From Tannerella sp. (GTDB taxonomy: Bacteria; Bacteroidota; Bacteroidia; Bacteroidales; Tannerellaceae): 9,310 nucleotides of DNA. The translations under genes and the position numbers were made by a program. This document shows, one piece after another, positions 7,565 to 9,310 of the stretch. Where the stretch lies: contig JAITHS010000367.1 of the NCBI GenBank assembly GCA_031279875.1, positions 1 through 9,310 of the forward strand. Reading direction: 5' to 3'. The notes under the pieces were generated by a model. That model had not been told where the DNA came from, searched no databases, and saw nothing but the letters and a program-made list of their open reading frames with translations. The first letter of the stretch is position 1. Each line of letters starts with the position of its first letter.

Positions 7565-9310
7565 GCCAATTGCTGTGTCCGCTGGATAATCATGTCTTGC
7601 CACTCCTTGCAGAGGGTGGTAAAACGTGCCGACCATCCTGCCACACGTATCGGCAAATTCGGATATCGTTCGGGATGCATCTGCGCATCCACCAAAGTGG
7701 CGGTATCCACTACGTCTATATGCATGTAAAAGCCTTTTTTCTTGCGGAATACTTTTGCTAATGATACCAGTGCTTTCAATCCGTTGTCGCCCTTGACAGA
7801 GTCGGGCAGTACTTTCAGTTCGACGGTCGCACCGTTGGGACATTTGGTAAAATCCATCATGCAATAGGAATTAAGCACGGCAGTGGGGCCTTTTTTGTCG
7901 GTGCCGGGCGTAGGCGAACAGTTGGTGGCAAGGATATCTCCGGATTTGCTTCCTTCCGGGCTGGCTTTTCGTTTCATACGCCAGTCGATTTCACGTCCGA
8001 AAGTACTGATGCCGCATGGACGCCATACGCCGTTACGTTCCTTTACTTTACCCACGATGGCAGTGTAATCGTCGAAAACACGGCACATCATCCCGTCGCT
8101 TTCCCTTTCGTTGTTGCCGTAGTAGGTGATACGGTTTTTAACTAATTGCCGCAGACCTTCGTGGCCGTCCCATTCTTTCCGCAGGATATTGACAAAATCG
8201 TTCAGTCCGACATATTTGTCCTCAAACACAATTTTTTTCAGCGCGAGAAGACTGTTTGCCGTATCGGAAACGCCTCCGGCATGGATGCCGTTGACCGTAT
8301 ATTTCGGCCCCCGATTATTGTAAGCGCGGCCTTTTTCGATACAGCCGTCCACAAACATGGATACCAGCGGACTGGGATTGTTTATGTCCAGAAAGCGGTT
8401 GTCAATGACCTTTTGCATGTCGGCTACTTCCTTGTCCAACTCGGACAGAAATACCTTATACAGGGATTCAAAATCGGCATATTCCACCGGTTGGTCGCCA
8501 GCCGGATGCAGGGTGCGAAACAGCGAGGGCATCATGTCGAATGGCCAATAAATGAAGGCTGTTTTACCCGGAACGATACATTCCCAACATCCGTCATTAG
8601 TAAATTCACGGGCTTCTTCGAGCGGATAGCCGAAATTCACTAATCCTTCTATCACCACATCTTCGTTATAGACCGACACTATCCCACCGCCGAAACGCTG
8701 TACTTCGGCAATGCGGCGAAACAATTTTTCGGGCGTATGGTCGTTGAGGCGTACTGCAACAGGATAATCGCTGATATGCAGTTCTTCTATCACGTCAAGC
8801 ACAAGGTAAGTAACGTCGTTGGTTACCTCTCTACCGTTTTTGTCGATGCCGCCAAGTATGATGTTCTGATAGAACTGGGCATCGCCGGTTCCGTTGAACG
8901 TATCTGTTGCGCCTATCCATTCCGTGCCTTTTATCCAGAAATGAGCGATAAGTTCGCGTGCTTCGTTCATCGTGATGCTTTTTTCCTTTAAATCCTTTTG
9001 CAGGTACGGGTTCAACATCTGATCAATGCGTCCGAGTCCCGACCAGTTGCCCATCAGACGCTGAAAGGCATACATCGACCAGAGCGACTGCACGGCTTCG
9101 CGGAAGTTGCGCGGTTCGTTTTCCGGCACGCGATTCAGCGTTTCTATCAGGGTTTGATAATATCCCTGTTCTTCGGGAGATGCCGCGGATCTCTGCTGTT
9201 CGATCAGGGCAATGTTGCGACTTTGCCATACGGCGGCGGCTTCCAGCGTTTTCAGCATGGACAACAACAGGTCTTTGCCGGCTTCGTCCAATCCTTCGCG
9301 TTGCAAACGC
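7561..9310 (-). CDS. Glycyl radical enzyme (pyruvate formate-lyase superfamily), C-terminal part, substrate unknown
   Basis: The 582 visible residues are the C-terminal portion of a glycyl radical enzyme; these proteins are usually about 800 residues, so some 200-250 N-terminal residues lie beyond the right edge. The frame is open to the edge. The thiyl-radical Cys (codon 8587-8589) and, two residues on, the catalytic Glu (8581-8583) lie in NDGCWECIVPG, a C-x-Glu arrangement seen in dehydratase and decarboxylase members, not the Cys-Cys pair of PFL itself. The segment SPTPGTDKKGPTAVLNS matches the same clade. The radical loop is PIRVAGWSARF, with the radical Gly (7636-7638) 25 residues from the C-terminus. 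Trp replaces both the usual Val of GCVE and the usual Tyr of RVxGY. The adjacent activase overlaps it by 4 bp. The enzyme probably catalyses an anaerobic C-O, C-C or C-N cleavage; the substrate cannot be read from the sequence. It is often annotated loosely as formate C-acetyltransferase, which this motif argues against. Confidence 0.93.
   Translation of the reverse strand, partial: RLQREGLDEAGKDLLLSMLKTLEAAAVWQSRNIALIEQQRSAASPEEQGYYQTLIETLNRVPENEPRNFREAVQSLWSMYAFQRLMGNWSGLGRIDQMLNPYLQKDLKEKSITMNEARELIAHFWIKGTEWIGATDTFNGTGDAQFYQNIILGGIDKNGREVTNDVTYLVLDVIEELHISDYPVAVRLNDHTPEKLFRRIAEVQRFGGGIVSVYNEDVVIEGLVNFGYPLEEAREFTNDGCWECIVPGKTAFIYWPFDMMPSLFRTLHPAGDQPVEYADFESLYKVFLSELDKEVADMQKVIDNRFLDINNPSPLVSMFVDGCIEKGRAYNNRGPKYTVNGIHAGGVSDTANSLLALKKIVFEDKYVGLNDFVNILRKEWDGHEGLRQLVKNRITYYGNNERESDGMMCRVFDDYTAIVGKVKERNGVWRPCGISTFGREIDWRMKRKASPEGSKSGDILATNCSPTPGTDKKGPTAVLNSYCMMDFTKCPNGATVELKVLPDSVKGDNGLKALVSLAKVFRKKKGFYMHIDVVDTATLVDAQMHPERYPNLPIRVAGWSARFTTLCKEWQDMIIQRTQQLA

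Noticed and set aside
7033..7761. Plus-strand open frames (242 and 146 codons) opposite the activase and the end of the glycyl radical enzyme
   Set aside because: Basic, low-plausibility translations opposite strongly conserved Fe-S and radical-loop motifs.
8146..8643. 165-codon plus-strand open frame opposite the glycyl radical enzyme
   Set aside because: Shadow of the real gene; it covers the GCWE active-site region on the other strand.

Overview
The window looks like chromosomal DNA from an anaerobic member of the Bacteroidota, probably Bacteroidales. Three things point that way. Two start regions carry a TAnnTTTG -7 box, the Bacteroidota promoter element. No gene start has a convincing Shine-Dalgarno sequence. 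The gene content (secreted GH78 rhamnosidase, six-domain S1, short QueF, glycyl radical enzyme) fits a gut or sediment fermenter. The glycyl radical enzyme implies life without oxygen, because this class is destroyed by O2. The species cannot be named from the sequence alone.

Layout, left to right. Positions 1-1323 (+) hold the C-terminal 440 residues of an AMP-forming long-chain acyl-CoA ligase whose start lies outside the window. It converges on rpsA (1461-3257, -), ribosomal protein S1 with six S1 domains; a strong hairpin with a U-tract at 1387-1423 ends rpsA. A 175-bp divergent intergenic region (3258-3432) carries back-to-back promoters for rpsA and for a secreted GH78 alpha-L-rhamnosidase (3433-6165, +). 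A 44-bp gap containing an imperfect 22-bp-period tandem repeat leads to queF (6210-6674, +), the NADPH-dependent preQ1-forming nitrile reductase of queuosine synthesis. queF converges with, and overlaps by 3 bp, a minus-strand pair: a glycyl-radical-enzyme activase (6671-7564) and, upstream of it, the C-terminal 582 residues of its glycyl radical enzyme (7561-9310, running off the right edge). These two overlap by 4 bp (ATGA).

How the genes relate. Only the glycyl radical enzyme/activase pair is clearly one functional unit. The activase is a radical SAM protein that installs the glycyl radical on the lyase-like partner. Acyl-CoA ligase, S1 and QueF are housekeeping functions. The rhamnosidase stands without SusC/SusD or other glycan genes in view. 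The most interesting item is the glycyl radical enzyme: its active-site segment reads GCWE and its radical loop RVAGW, where the characterised families I know have GCVE-like and RVxGY. Its substrate cannot be assigned from sequence and it may belong to an uncharacterised subgroup. I found no mobile element, CRISPR array, tRNA or rRNA in the window.
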